A DNA stretch of 64,000 nt from assembly GCA_016722705.1 (NCBI GenBank), contig JADKGN010000001.1, forward strand, positions 558,001-622,000. The letters are read 5' to 3'. How positions within the stretch are numbered: position 1 is the first letter of the stretch; every line of letters begins with the position of its first letter. Positions 1 to 9,783 of this stretch are shown here, piece after piece. The notes under the pieces are model-generated. The model was given only the letters and a program-made list of their open reading frames with translations, had not been told where the DNA came from and did not search any database. The stretch comes from Candidatus Dechloromonas phosphoritropha (GTDB taxonomy: Bacteria > Pseudomonadota > Gammaproteobacteria > Burkholderiales > Rhodocyclaceae). The position numbers and the translations under genes are program-made.

Positions 1-774
1 TCAAGCTTCTCGTATCGCACCAACAACTTTCGGAAGCGGTTGAACCAGCTGTGGGCCACTTCGACGATCCAGCGCCGGGCTTTCTTCCTGGGGTCACGTT
101 TGAGTTCGCCGGCCTCTTGCCCACGCCCTTTGACATGGGGGATGTAGCCGTGCTTCGTGATGATCGCCAATGCGGGCGCGCCGGTGTAGCCGGCGTCAGC
201 GCAAAGGTGTTTGCTTCGCCGCTTGGGTGGCGACGCTCGCTTGACGACAATGGCCTCAAGCACAGCCGCCACCTGAGAGACGTCGTGCCGATGGGCGCCG
301 GTCACGACGAGCGACAACGGGACGCCACGACCGTCCACCAGCAAATGACGCTTGCTCCCATTTTTTTCCCCGGTCCGTTGGATTGGGTCCAACGCTTGAT
401 TGCGCCATGGGAGCCTTCATCATCGCGCCGTCAAGGCTTTGCCAGCGCCAGGCGATACCTTCAAGGTCGTCGTATTCGGCAAGCCCGCGCTTCCATAGGG
501 CTTCAAACACCCCGGCCTTCTCCCACGCCAGAAATCGCGCATGGATCGCACTGGAGCTGCCAAAGCGCTCCGCCGGGAGTGCCTTCCACTGGCAACCTGT
601 GCGTAGCACATAAATAATCGCCTCGAAGACCAGCCTCGGTTCTTTGGGCTTGCGCCCCCCGCCAGCCTTGCGGACGTAACTCCGATCCGCCAGTCGCTGG
701 CGTATCGGAATCAGTGGCTCAACGCGCTTCCAGAATTCCTCGGTCACTTCCCATGACTTCACTTTTGCCATCAT
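1..774 (-). CDS. IS5-family transposase in two frames (frameshift), 3' end outside window
   Basis: DDE transposase that excises and inserts its own element. The first frame starts at the ATG at 774 (MMAKVKSWEVTEEFW), with a second ATG at 771, and carries the N-terminal DUF4096-like part (EPLIP, GCQWKALP). The second frame carries GEKNGSKRHLLVDGRG, VVTGAHRHDV and WIVEVAHSWFNRFRKL, standard for the IS427 group. The switch falls at a run of seven A on the minus strand (361-367 as T on the plus strand). The downstream frame is +1 relative to the upstream one. Programmed frameshifting or transcriptional slippage at A-runs is known in this group, so the gene may be functional rather than broken. 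The C-terminus is lost at the window edge. Confidence 0.75.
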
Positions 775-835
775 CTCCCCCAACGCAATTCTCGCGCATG
801 GGCAGTGATTATCCACTATTTACGGACAAGTTCTA
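1..835 (-). mobile_element. IS5-family (IS427-type) insertion sequence, cut by the window edge
   Basis: A transposase in two overlapping frames reads leftwards off the window. The right terminus is near 831-835, where the minus strand reads AGAACTTGTCCGTAAATAG followed by TGGATAAT, the usual look of an IS427-group end. The other terminus is outside the window. The element abuts and truncates the IS4-type remnant at 841-1138. Confidence 0.75.
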
Positions 836-840
836 AGGCG

Positions 841-1138
841 GTAGGGATAGATCGTCTGCTCAGGGTGTGGGCGGCTGGTGTTCGGGCCCGGCGCCATACC
901 AGCCAAACCCATCTGCCGCATCAGGCGTTAAACCCGCTTGCGATTAACGAGGTGCCCGACATCATCAAGAAAAAGCTGAAACTGGACGCCTCGCTCTACA
1001 CTTTGCTACAGATTCTGTCGGTCACCCTGTTCGAGAAGGTGCCCTTGCAGCAACCCTTTCCGTCCAGCGAGTACATTCTTCCACAGGGGGTTCCGTACAA
1101 CCAATTGAATATATTCACTATTTGGCCGGACAGTAGTG
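841..1138 (+). pseudogene. 3' remnant of an IS4-type (DUF4372) transposase and its right inverted repeat
   Basis: One plus-strand frame encodes a C-terminal transposase tail (IIKKKLKLDASLYTLLQILS, then VTLFEKVPLQQ and NQLNIF), typical of DUF4372-containing IS4-family transposases. It stops at a terminus reading CCGGACAGTAGTG (1126-1138). The reverse complement, CACTACTGTCCGG, is the left terminus of the matching 5' remnant at 5659. The upstream part was removed where the IS5-family element ends. The segment around 841-900 has no recognisable coding content. Confidence 0.7.
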
Positions 1139-1329
1139 TTTCCAGACATTTTCCCCGTCGGCCGCAGCAATCCGCTTTCGGCATTCAAGGTGCATAAGTA
1201 TGGATGCCACAATTCGCATCCTCGCAGTTTTCCACAATTCAATGCCAAGCGATTACACGGCTACCGCCGAAAAATCGCTCCGCCCAAAGCGGCTATAATT
1301 CAGTACCTCCCAGCCGTACCCGCGTCATC

Positions 1330-3066
1330 GTGTCCGCCACCCGCCCGCTGCTTTCCCTCCCCGCCCTGCCCAAGCCCGGCGCCCGCGTCGATCTGCCACC
1401 GTTGGCCGGTTGCGCCGATACCCTGGCATTGGCCGAACTGGCCAGTCAAAGCAAGGGCCGCCTGCTCGCCGTGGTCACTGCCAGCGCTGCCGACGCCCAG
1501 CGCCTGCTGGAGGAAATCCCGTGGTTTGCGCCCGGCCTCAAGGTGCGCCTGCTGCCGGACTGGGAAACCCTGCCCTACGATCATTTCTCGCCGCATCAGG
1601 ATCTCGTTTCCGAGCGCCTGGCCACGCTGTGGGCTGCCTTGCAGGGCGATCTGGAAATCCTGCTCGTTCCGGCGTCGACCGCAGTCAATCGGCTGGCGCC
1701 GCCGGAATTCATGGCGGCCTATACCTTCGAGTTCAGGAAGGGCCAGAAACTCGATGCCGACAAGTTTCGCACTCAGGTCACGCTGGCCGGCTACGCGCAT
1801 GTGACGCAGGTCGTGTCGCCCGGCGAATACTCGATTCGCGGCGGCCTGATCGACCTCTTTCCGATGGGCTCGCAACTGCCCTACCGGCTCGATCTGTTCG
1901 ACGACGAGATCGAAAGCATCAAGACTTTCGACGTCGATACCCAGCGTACCGTCTATCCGGTGTCTGAAGTGCGCCTGCTGCCGGACGCCATGTTCGTCAC
2001 GCATGGCGACGCGCCGGCCGCGATTGCCGCCTTCTGGAGCGACACCCGCTCGCGCTACAACCTGCTGCAAGGCGATAAGGCACGGCCACTGCTGGCGCCG
2101 GAAGAATTGTTCCTGACCGACGAAGCCTTCTTCAGTGCCGCAAAATCCTACGGTCGACTGGCAATTCCGGCCAAAAATGAAAGCTCCGCCGGAAAACTGC
2201 CCAATCTTGCGGTCGACCGCCGCAGCGACAACCCGCTCGGCGCGCTGAAAAGCCATCTCGCCAGTTTTGGCGGTCGCATACTGCTGCTCGCCGAAACCGC
2301 CGGCCGGCGCGAAACGCTGGCCGCAATGTTTGCCGAGCACGGCATCAAGCCCGAAGCCAGCGCCGATTTTGCCGGATTTGTCGGCAGCGATGCCAAACTG
2401 GCGCTGGACACCGCACTCGCCTGCCGCGAGCAGGGCATCCGCAACGTCGCCGTCACCGCCGGCTACATCCACCCTGAACCGGCCAAGGAATTCTTCGCCG
2501 TCATGGATGCCGCCAACGTCGACCTCAAGGCCTTCACTGACAGCTTCTATCACAAGCTGTGCGTCGGCCACCTGCAGCCGGTGCTTGACATCATGACCTA
2601 CATCCACCACGAAACCGACTGCTGGCTGGAAATCACTACGCTGCTGATTCCCGGCAGCAACGACAGCCCGCGAGAAATCAACGAACTCACCACCTGGGTC
2701 GCACGCGAACTCGGCCCCGACGTGCCCCTGCACTTCTCCGCCTTCCACCCGGACTGGAAGATGGGAGACATCCCGCCGACCCCGCCGGCGACGCTGACCC
2801 AGGCCCGGCGCATCGCGCTCGACGCCGGCCTGCACTACGTCTTCACCGGCAACGTCCATGACAGCGAGGGCGGCACCACTTTCTGCCCGAGTTGCCACGC
2901 CGCGCTGATCGTCCGCGACTGGTACGACATCCGCCGCTACGACCTGACCCCGGATGGCCACCGCCCACACTGCGCGACCGCCATCGCCGGTCACTTCGGC
3001 CCGATGCTTGGGCGCAACGGCCAGGCCTTCGGGCCGCAACGGATTCCGGTTCGCCTTGCCATCTGA
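1330..3066 (+). CDS. Chimeric ORF: N-terminal Mfd fused in frame to C-terminal AmrS (radical SAM)
   Basis: Residues 1 to about 355 match the UvrB-like N-terminal region of transcription-repair coupling factor Mfd (LLPDWETLPYDHFSPHQDLV, GEYSIRGGLIDLFP, then FDDEIESIKTFD). The Mfd helicase and RNA-polymerase-binding parts are absent. From about 2405 the frame continues as the C-terminal half of the AmmeMemoRadiSam radical SAM protein (GIRNVAVTAGYI, ANVDLKAF, VPLHFSAFHPD, YTGNVHD-like). The CxxxCxxC iron-sulfur motif of a radical SAM enzyme is missing. The start chosen is GTG at 1330 (VSATRPLLSLP), matching the family N-terminus. A TATAAT lies at 1294-1299; no clear Shine-Dalgarno sequence is visible. 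The junction lies near SDAKLAL/DTALACREQG. Neither half should have its native activity. A genuine deletion or an assembly misjoin are both possible. Confidence 0.8.
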   Translation: MSATRPLLSLPALPKPGARVDLPPLAGCADTLALAELASQSKGRLLAVVTASAADAQRLLEEIPWFAPGLKVRLLPDWETLPYDHFSPHQDLVSERLATLWAALQGDLEILLVPASTAVNRLAPPEFMAAYTFEFRKGQKLDADKFRTQVTLAGYAHVTQVVSPGEYSIRGGLIDLFPMGSQLPYRLDLFDDEIESIKTFDVDTQRTVYPVSEVRLLPDAMFVTHGDAPAAIAAFWSDTRSRYNLLQGDKARPLLAPEELFLTDEAFFSAAKSYGRLAIPAKNESSAGKLPNLAVDRRSDNPLGALKSHLASFGGRILLLAETAGRRETLAAMFAEHGIKPEASADFAGFVGSDAKLALDTALACREQGIRNVAVTAGYIHPEPAKEFFAVMDAANVDLKAFTDSFYHKLCVGHLQPVLDIMTYIHHETDCWLEITTLLIPGSNDSPREINELTTWVARELGPDVPLHFSAFHPDWKMGDIPPTPPATLTQARRIALDAGLHYVFTGNVHDSEGGTTFCPSCHAALIVRDWYDIRRYDLTPDGHRPHCATAIAGHFGPMLGRNGQAFGPQRIPVRLAI

Positions 3067-3070
3067 TCAT

Positions 3071-4690
3071 TTGCCCCGGCGTCCATCGCAGGCCTCCATC
3101 AGCGCAGACAGTCGCGGACAGGCGAAACTCATAGCCGCGCTACGCAACCCCGTCTGTTATCCGCATCCGGCCGAGAAGGTCGAGGTGATCGAGACGCACA
3201 TTTCTTACGTGCTGTTGAGCGGCGCCTACGCCTACAAGATCAAGAAGGCGGTCGCGCTGGGATTTCTCGATTTCAGCACCCTCGCCAGACGCCGCAGTTA
3301 TTGCGAGGAGGAACTGCGTCTCAACCGTCGTCTGGCCCCTGAACTTTATCTGGCGGTAGTCGCGATCACCGGCTCCCCCGATGCACCGCGCTTGGCCGGG
3401 AATGGCGAGGCAATCGAGTATGCGGTGCAGATGACCCGCTTCCCGCAGGAGGCGCTGCTCAACCGGCAATTGGCGGCAGGACGTCTTTCCCTGGATCTGA
3501 TCGACCAACTCGCCGATGATCTGGCCGATTTTCATGGCCGTGCGGAACGAACTCCGCCTGACCGGCACTTCGGCTCGCCGGAAGCCGTCTGGGAACCGAT
3601 GGCGCAGAACTTTGCTCAGCTTGGTGAACAGCTATCCGGCGCGGTCCACCACGCCCAGCTCGCCGACCTGGAAGCATGGAGTCGTCAGCGCTTCAACCAG
3701 TTGGCCGACCTGCTCGCAACCCGCCTGCGTGACGGCTGGGTCCGGGAGTGCCATGGCGACCTCCATCTCGGAAACATTGCGAGGACAGCTACCGGGTTGC
3801 GGATTTTCGACTGCATCGAATTTGACCCTGGACTGCGATGGATCGACGTGCTCAACGAAATTGCCTTTCTGACCATGGACCTGGCGGAACGTGGCCGCGC
3901 CGACTACGGACATCGCCTGCTCAACCGCTATCTGGAAGCGACTGGCGACTATCGCGGCCTGCCTCTGCTCGCCTTTTACGCCGTCTACCGTGCACTGGTG
4001 CGGGCCAAGGTCGCCGCGATACGTGCCAGTCAGGAGGAGCCTGCAAGCAGGCTGGCGGAACTCGCCAGCTGCGATCGGTATCTGGCCTTTGCGGCGAACG
4101 CCACCTTGCCGGGTAAGCCCAGGCTGCTGCTCATGCATGGGCTTTCCGGTTCGGGGAAAAGCTGGCTCGCGCAGCAACTGCTGGAGAGACTGGGTGCTTT
4201 GCGCATCCGTTCGGATATCGAGCGCAAGCGCCTTTTCGGCCTGCCCGCCCTCGCCCGCAGTGACAGCGCTGTTGGCGACGGCATCTACGATGCAGCCGCA
4301 ACTGCTGCAACCTACGACCGTCTCGTCGAACTGGCTGACGATATCCTTGCGGCTGGCTATACGGTGCTGGTGGACGCAGCCACCCTCAAGACCTGGCAGC
4401 GCAAGGTGTTCCGGGACGTCGCGGCAGCGCGAGGGGTTCCCTTCGCCATCCTCGCCTGCGCTGCCCCGGAAACAGTCCTGCAGTGCCGCCTCGTAACTCG
4501 CCGGGCGGGTGGCCGCGACGCCTCGGAGGCAGACCGGGCAGTGCTGGCACAACAGATACGCGACCGCGAGACCTTTACGTCTGACGAAGAGGCCTGCTGC
4601 CTCAACATTGACACCAGCGGTCCTTTCCCGGAATACCTACCGGCGGCCTTGCAGGATATTCCGATCCTATCGCTCGCCGCCGGCACCTGA
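3071..4690 (+). CDS. Bifunctional aminoglycoside-phosphotransferase-like kinase / P-loop ATPase
   Basis: About 540 residues in two domains. The N-terminal half is an APH/choline-kinase-type fold with the catalytic loop CHGDLHLGNI and the metal-binding segment FDCIEFD. The C-terminal half is an AAA_33-type P-loop kinase with Walker A GLSGSGKS. Fused APH-AAA proteins of this kind are widespread in Proteobacteria; the substrate is unknown and antibiotic resistance should not be assumed. The start is uncertain. Homology begins near AKLIAALRNP (about 3125), and the only plausible codon upstream is TTG at 3071, so the native start may have been lost. It follows the chimera by 4 nt and precedes the dead archease/rtcB genes. 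These neighbours (AmrS, APH-AAA, archease, RtcB) look like the relic of one cluster. Confidence 0.8.
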   Translation: MPRRPSQASISADSRGQAKLIAALRNPVCYPHPAEKVEVIETHISYVLLSGAYAYKIKKAVALGFLDFSTLARRRSYCEEELRLNRRLAPELYLAVVAITGSPDAPRLAGNGEAIEYAVQMTRFPQEALLNRQLAAGRLSLDLIDQLADDLADFHGRAERTPPDRHFGSPEAVWEPMAQNFAQLGEQLSGAVHHAQLADLEAWSRQRFNQLADLLATRLRDGWVRECHGDLHLGNIARTATGLRIFDCIEFDPGLRWIDVLNEIAFLTMDLAERGRADYGHRLLNRYLEATGDYRGLPLLAFYAVYRALVRAKVAAIRASQEEPASRLAELASCDRYLAFAANATLPGKPRLLLMHGLSGSGKSWLAQQLLERLGALRIRSDIERKRLFGLPALARSDSAVGDGIYDAAATAATYDRLVELADDILAAGYTVLVDAATLKTWQRKVFRDVAAARGVPFAILACAAPETVLQCRLVTRRAGGRDASEADRAVLAQQIRDRETFTSDEEACCLNIDTSGPFPEYLPAALQDIPILSLAAGT

Positions 4691-4734
4691 CGACATGCCG
4701 CTGACCGCCCGAGACGGACGTGTCGCGCGCGCTG

Positions 4735-5175
4735 ATGGAATAGCAGACCTTTACCCCCGAGGCCGATGTCGGCATCCGTGGCAGCGGCGCTACCCTGGCG
4801 GAGGCCTTTGCCGGCGCCACCACCGCGATGACGTCGGTAATCGGCAATCTGCGATCTGGATGCGATCTGGAACGAATCGTGGATCGCCACGCCGTGACCG
4901 TGGAATGCGCGGCGCCGGACGACGGACTGCTGCTCGTCGATTGGCTTGACGCCCTGATCCGCAATATGGCGACGCGGCACATGCTGTTTTCGCGATTCGA
5001 TGCCAGCATCGAGTCTCACCATCCGACGGCCACCGCCTAGGGCGAGCCGATCGACATTTCGCGTCATCAGCCGGCTGCGGAGATGAAGGGTCCCTCCTAT
5101 TGCGAACTGGCGGTCGGGCGACAAAGTGACGCCCGCTACCCAGCGCAGTGCGTCGTCGATGTTGGAGTCAAATTA
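4735..5175 (+). pseudogene. Archease pseudogene
   Basis: Translating straight through gives a recognisable archease, the small protein that activates the RNA ligase RtcB. Visible blocks are TFTPEADVGIRGSGATLAEAF near the N-terminus, LLLVDWLDALIRNMATRHML in the middle, and GEPIDISRHQPAAEMKG with QCVVDV near the end. The third codon is TAG. A second in-frame TAG at the end of the FSRFDASIE...TATA segment stands where the family normally has the Trp of a WGEP motif. All blocks are in one frame, so decay is by point mutation. It sits directly upstream of the dead rtcB. Confidence 0.75.
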
Positions 5176-5205
5176 GTACCCGAACCAATCAAGCGAAAGC
5201 CGGCA

Positions 5206-5535
5206 ATGAACATTTTACGGCTGAAACGACGCGATGACTTCGAATGGGGGGTTCTGGCGGTGGACCGAATGCGGGTGCCAGGGTTGTTTTTGCGTCGCGC
5301 GAACTGCTTGAAGCAATGGACGAATAGGTGACCGGGCAGGTGGCCAACGTCGCCAGCCTGCCCGGAATCGTCACGGCGTCGTACGCGATGCCCGACGCTC
5401 ACTAGGACTATGGCTTTCCCATTGACAGTGTTGTCGCCTTCGATGCCGAGGATGGCGCCGTCGTAGGCTTGAGCACAACCTGGCGTGTCAGCCAACGCGG
5501 CGTCCGGCGGCGTACTTCATCGGTCGTCAAGAGAA
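5206..5535 (+). pseudogene. rtcB: RtcB (RNA 3'-phosphate/5'-OH ligase) pseudogene, N-terminal part only
   Basis: The ATG at 5206 begins MNILRLKRRDDFEWG with RMRVPG, like the RtcB N-terminus. After a frame change come QVANVASLPGIVTASYAMPD and YGFPIDSVVAFDAEDG, the most conserved block of RtcB. In-frame TAG codons replace the residue before VTGQVANV and the Trp of the usual MPDAHWGYGFPI motif. A further fragment (GVRRRT, compare CGVRLLRT) is visible to about 5535, then homology is lost. Most of the about 400-residue protein is missing, so the gene cannot be functional. Confidence 0.75.
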
Positions 5536-5658
5536 GCGCCGTATTGCGCGATCGTCACGTCCAGCAACTGCCGCATCCGCTGCCAGTGCGCTCCTTACCA
5601 GGAGACGCGACCACAAAGATTGCAGACCGTAAAATAATCCGGTTTTACTTTAATAAAT

Positions 5659-6561
5659 CACTACTGTCCGGTCAAATGAGCACTCGAACTGCCGAGCGCC
5701 GTGACTGACGGGGCTTTCCGAGCGAAAAGGTGTGGTGTCGATTTGAAATCGGCGAAAAATGGCCCTTCGAAATTTTCTGAAGGGTGTTGCCATGAACGCC
5801 GGCAAGACACTGTTTTCCCAGTTGATGGATTTCCTGCCGTGGTCGACATTCAATCGCTATGTCACACGCTACAGCGGCGACAAAGGCGTTCGCACACTGA
5901 GTTGCGCCGAACAATTTCGGGTGATGGCCTTTGCACAACTGACATATCGGGAGAGCTTGCGGGACATCGAGACCTGTCTGTCGGCGCAATCCGCCAAGCT
6001 GTACCACATGGGATTTCGCGAGCCGGTACGGCGTGCGACATTGGCCGACGCAAACGAATCGCGGGATTGGCGCATCTACGCCGACTTTGCCGCGTGGCTG
6101 ATTGTCCAGGCAAGAAAGCTCTATGCCAGCGAAGACTTGGGCCTGGAATTGTCGAACACCGTGTATGCGCTCGATTCGACCCCCATCGACCTGTGCCTGT
6201 CGGTATTTCCCTGGGCGCATTTCCGTACCACCAAGGCGGCGGTGAAGATGCATACGCTGCTCGACTTGTGACCAGAGGAAATCCCTGTGGGACGCGGCAG
6301 TATTCCCAGTTTTATCCACGTCTCCGACGGGAAACTGCACGATGTCCATGCGCCGGACTTGCTGACCCCGGAAGCCGGTGCGATTTACGTCATGGATCGC
6401 GGTTATGTTGATTTCGCCCGCTTGCACAGGTTGCATCAGGCGGGGGCTTTCTTCGTGACCCGTGCCAAATCGAACCTGAATTCCCATCGCGTCTATTCGG
6501 CGCCAACCGACCGCAGTACCGGTATTCTCTGCGACCAGACGATTGCCCTGGATGGCTATTA
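5659..6561 (+). pseudogene. 5' part of an IS4-type (DUF4372) insertion sequence, cut by a Tn3-family end
   Basis: The left terminus CACTACTGTCCGG starts at 5659. The transposase starts at the ATG at 5792 (MNAGKTLFSQLMDFLPWSTF) and keeps the DDE-type N-terminal and middle blocks (YALDSTPIDLCLSVFPWA, IYVMDRGYVDF, FFVTRAKSN). A TGA at 6269-6271 lies within an in-frame insertion of about 24 bp between KMHTLLDL and RGSIPSF, so the reading frame is broken although both sides remain in register. The C-terminus is removed where the Tn3-type repeat begins at 6562. The matching C-terminal piece and right end lie at 841-1138. Confidence 0.8.
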
Positions 6562-6600
6562 GGGGTCGTCTCAGAAAACGGAAAAATCGTACGCTAAGCC
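6562..6600 (+). repeat. Tn3-family terminal inverted repeat
   Basis: GGGGTCGTCTCAGAAAACGG at 6562-6581, followed by AAAAATCGTACGCTAAGCC. The same 38-40 bp end occurs at 45505 and, inverted, at 46404. It is adjacent to the tnpA 3' end, as in Tn21-clade transposons. Confidence 0.85.
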
Positions 6601-6626
6601 AATCGCAGCGGTCGTAGTGGCCTGAA

Positions 6627-9545
6627 TTATCCCGCGCCGACCTTGGCGCTGTTGCGCCACAGGTAATCACCAGTCAGGTTGATGTGCTCCCAGCCCAATG
6701 GTGACAAGTATTGCAACAACGCGTTATCGACAGCATGGCCGCTCCCACGCAGTGCGTTTGCCGCCCGCTCAAGATAGACCGTGTTCCACAGCACGATAGC
6801 AGCCGTCACCAGATTGAGGCCACTGGCCCGGTAGCGTTGCTGCTCGAAACTACGGTCGCGGATTTCGCCGAGGCGATTGAAGAACACGGCGCGGGCCAAG
6901 GCGTTACGTGCTTCACCCTTGTTCAGCCCAGCATTCACGCGGCGGCGCAACTCAACGCTTTGCAACCAGTCCAGAATAAACAGCGTGCGCTCGATGCGCC
7001 CCAACTCGCGCAGGGCGACGGCCAAGCCGTTCTGGCGCGGATAGCTGCCGAGCTTTCTCAGCATCAGCGAGGCAGTCACCGTGCCCTGCTTGATCGAGGT
7101 GGCCAACCGCAGGATTTCATCCCAATGTGCGCGAATGGCCTTGATGTTCAGTCGGTCGCTGCTGATCATCGGCTTGAGCGCGTCGTAACTGGCTTCGCCT
7201 TTTGGAATAAACACCTTTGTGTCGCCCAGATCGCGGATTCGCGGTGCAAAACGGAAGCCCAGCAGGTGCATCAAGCCGAAGACGTGATCGGTAAAGCCCG
7301 CCGTGTCGGTGTAGTGTTCCTCGATGCGCAAGTCGGACTCGTGATACAGCAGGCCGTCGAGCACATAGGTTGAATCGCGCACGCCCACGTTGACCACCTT
7401 GATGTGAAACGGCGCGTACTGGTCAGAAATGTGGGTGTAGAAAGTTCGCCCTGGGCTGCTGCCATATTTCGGGTTGATGTGACCTGTGCTCTCTGCTTTG
7501 CTACCGGTTCTGAAATTCTGGCCATCTGACGATGACGTAGTGGCGTCACCCCAATGTGCGGCAAAGGGATGCCGGAACTGCGCGTTCACCAACTCGGCCA
7601 GTGCTGTCGAATAGGTTTCGTCACGGATATGCCAGGCTTGCAGCCAAGACAGCTTGGCGTAGGTCGTGCCAGGGCAAGACTCGGCCATTTTGGTCAGACC
7701 CAGGTTGATCGCATCGGCCAGGACGGCGCACAGCAGCAGGTGCTTGTCCTTGGCCAGGTCGCCCGATTTCAGGTGTGCGAAGTGCCGGGTGAAACCCGTC
7801 CACTCATCCACCTCCAACAACAATTCGGTGATCTTGATGTGCGGCAGAGACATCGCCGTCTGGTCGATCAGCGCCTGCGCGGTGTCGGGCACCGCCGCAT
7901 CCAGCGGCGTGATCTTCAAGCCGGACTCGGTGATGATGGCGTCCGGCAAGTCGTTGGCCAGCGCCATGCGGTTGACGGCAGCAAGCTACGCTTCCAGCAG
8001 CGTCAGCCGCTCGTGCAGGTACTTGTCGCAGTCGGTGGCCACGGCCAGTGGCAATTCACTGGCCTGCTTGAGGCTGGCGAATTTCTCGGGCGGCACCAGG
8101 TAGTCCTCGAAGTCCTTGAACTGGCGCGATCCCTGTACCCAGATGTCGCCAGAACGTAGCGCGTTCTTCAGTTCCGACAACGCGCACAACTCGTAGTAGC
8201 GCCGGTCGATACCGGCGTCGCTCATCACCAGTTTCTCCCAGCGTTTCTTGATGAAGCCGGTCGGGGCCTCGTTGGGCACCTTGCGGGCGTTGTCGGCATT
8301 CATGCCGCGCAGCACCTCGATGCCTTCGAGCACATCCTTGGCGGCAGGCGCAGCCCGCAGCTTGAGCACGGCCAGGAATTCCGGCGCGTAGCTCTCGCCG
8401 ATACGGTGCAGGAAATCGAAGTCCTCGGGCTGCGCGAGCTTCTGCGCCTCGGTGACGCTCTCGGCAAAAGCGTCCCAGGACATGACGGCCTCAATGGCGG
8501 CGAACGGGTCGCGTCCCGACTGCTTGGCTTCGATCAAGGTGTGGCCGATACGTCCATACAGGCGCACCTTGGCGTTGATCGCCTTGCCGGATGCCTGGAA
8601 CTGCTGCTGATGCTTGTTCTTGGCCGCGTTGAACAGCTTGCCCAGGATGCGGTCGTGTAGGTCGATAATCTCATCGGTGACGGTGGCCATGCCCTCGATG
8701 GCGAGCGCCACGAGGGTGGCATACTGCCGCTGCGGCTCGAACTTGGCCAGGTCGGCGGGCGTCATCTGTCCGCCCTCGCGGGCGATCTTGAGCAGGCGGT
8801 TTTGATGAACCAGCCGCTCGATGCCTGCGGGCAGGTCGAGCGCTTGCCAGGCTTTGAGGCGTTCGATGTGTTCGAGCATGTGCCGCGAGTTTGGTTTGGC
8901 CGGTGACTGGCGCAGCCAGGCCAGCCAAGTGGTCTTGCCGTTGTAGCGGCGTTTGAGCAGGTCATCAAGGCGACGGCGATGCGTGTCCGACAACGGCTCG
9001 GACAAGGCTTCGTGGATGCGTCGGTTGGCGCGGGTGATCGCTTCAGCGCAGACACGTTCAATAACATCCAGTGCTGGAATAATGATGTGCTGGTGACGCA
9101 GTGCATCGAGGACGCTGGCGGCCAGCACAATGCCTTTATCGGTTTGCATGGCCAACTCGGTTGCCGCGTGGACGGCTTGCCGGTAGTGGGCTAGGCCGAA
9201 CGGCTCTACGCGCAGGTAGGCGCGTAGTTCGAGCAGATGCTCACGCCGGGTTTCTTCGCGTTCGGCATACTGTGGCCAGCACGCCGCATCGGTACGCAGT
9301 TGCCGTCCGACCCAGTGCAAAAAGGACACCGACACGGCGGCATCGGGCAGCAGGCCCTGACCGGGGTAGCGCAGCAAGCACAGTTGCACCGCGACACCCA
9401 GCCTGTTTGCATCACCACGCCGTTGGCGGATCAACGACAGGTCGGCATCGCTGAGTGTGTAGTGCCGGATCAGTTCGTCTTCTGCATCTGGCAAAGCCAG
9501 CAGGCTTGCCCGCTCAGCGGTCGACAAGATGGAACGACGCGGCAT
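6627..9545 (-). pseudogene. tnpA: Tn3-family transposase TnpA with one in-frame amber stop
   Basis: About 973 codons from the ATG at 9545 (MPRRSILSTAERASLLALP) to 6627. Conserved parts include the N-terminal DUF4158 region (DLSLIRQRRGDANRLG), LLLCAVLADAINLGL, LQAWHIRDETY, YVLDGLLYHES, HYTDTAGFTDHVFGLMHLLG and the C-terminal SPLGWEHINLTGDYLW. At 7986-7988 a TAG follows LTLLEA and the same frame resumes with LAAVNRMALANDLPD. Relatives have Gln or Glu there, so this is a single nonsense change. Everything else looks intact. Without suppression the catalytic C-terminal half would not be made as one protein. Confidence 0.9.
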
Positions 9546-9585
9546 AGCTATCCAGTTCTCAAGTATTGGTACAAGATTCCACGGC

Positions 9586-9640
9586 TGTCGTTTTCAGAAG
9601 ACTGATGTACCAAACGTCAGAAGTGGATTGCACTGCGGAA
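9586..9640. other. res-like site upstream of tnpA
   Basis: TGTCGTTTTCAGAAGAC at 9586-9602 and ACGTCAGAAGTGGATTGCAC at 9614-9633 closely resemble the recombination-site sequence of Tn21-type transposons, which also resembles Tn402/integron ends. No resolvase gene is adjacent, and no integrase follows. I read this as the leftover res region of the transposon. Confidence 0.45.
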
Positions 9641-9783
9641 GAAGCTCCCTGCTGCTGATAGCACACAGCGGCCAAAACCTGACGTTGCATCATCAGGTTC
9701 GTGTCCGTGCAGGAATCTGTCATTCGCTGCGGCTGAGCGGGCGGGCGCACCAAACGGCATTGGTCACTTAACTAGCGTCACCC

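Noticed and set aside
1300..3039. Long minus-strand ORF opposite the Mfd/AmrS chimera
   Set aside because: No recognisable domain, skewed composition, and it mirrors a clear coding frame on the plus strand.
3071..4690. Aminoglycoside-resistance gene
   Set aside because: The kinase is of the APH-AAA fused housekeeping type, with no specific similarity visible to known resistance enzymes.
9586..9640. Class 1 integron or Tn402 end
   Set aside because: Similarity to the Tn402-type 25-bp end is explained by the related Tn21-type res sequence; no integrase, attI or attC is present.
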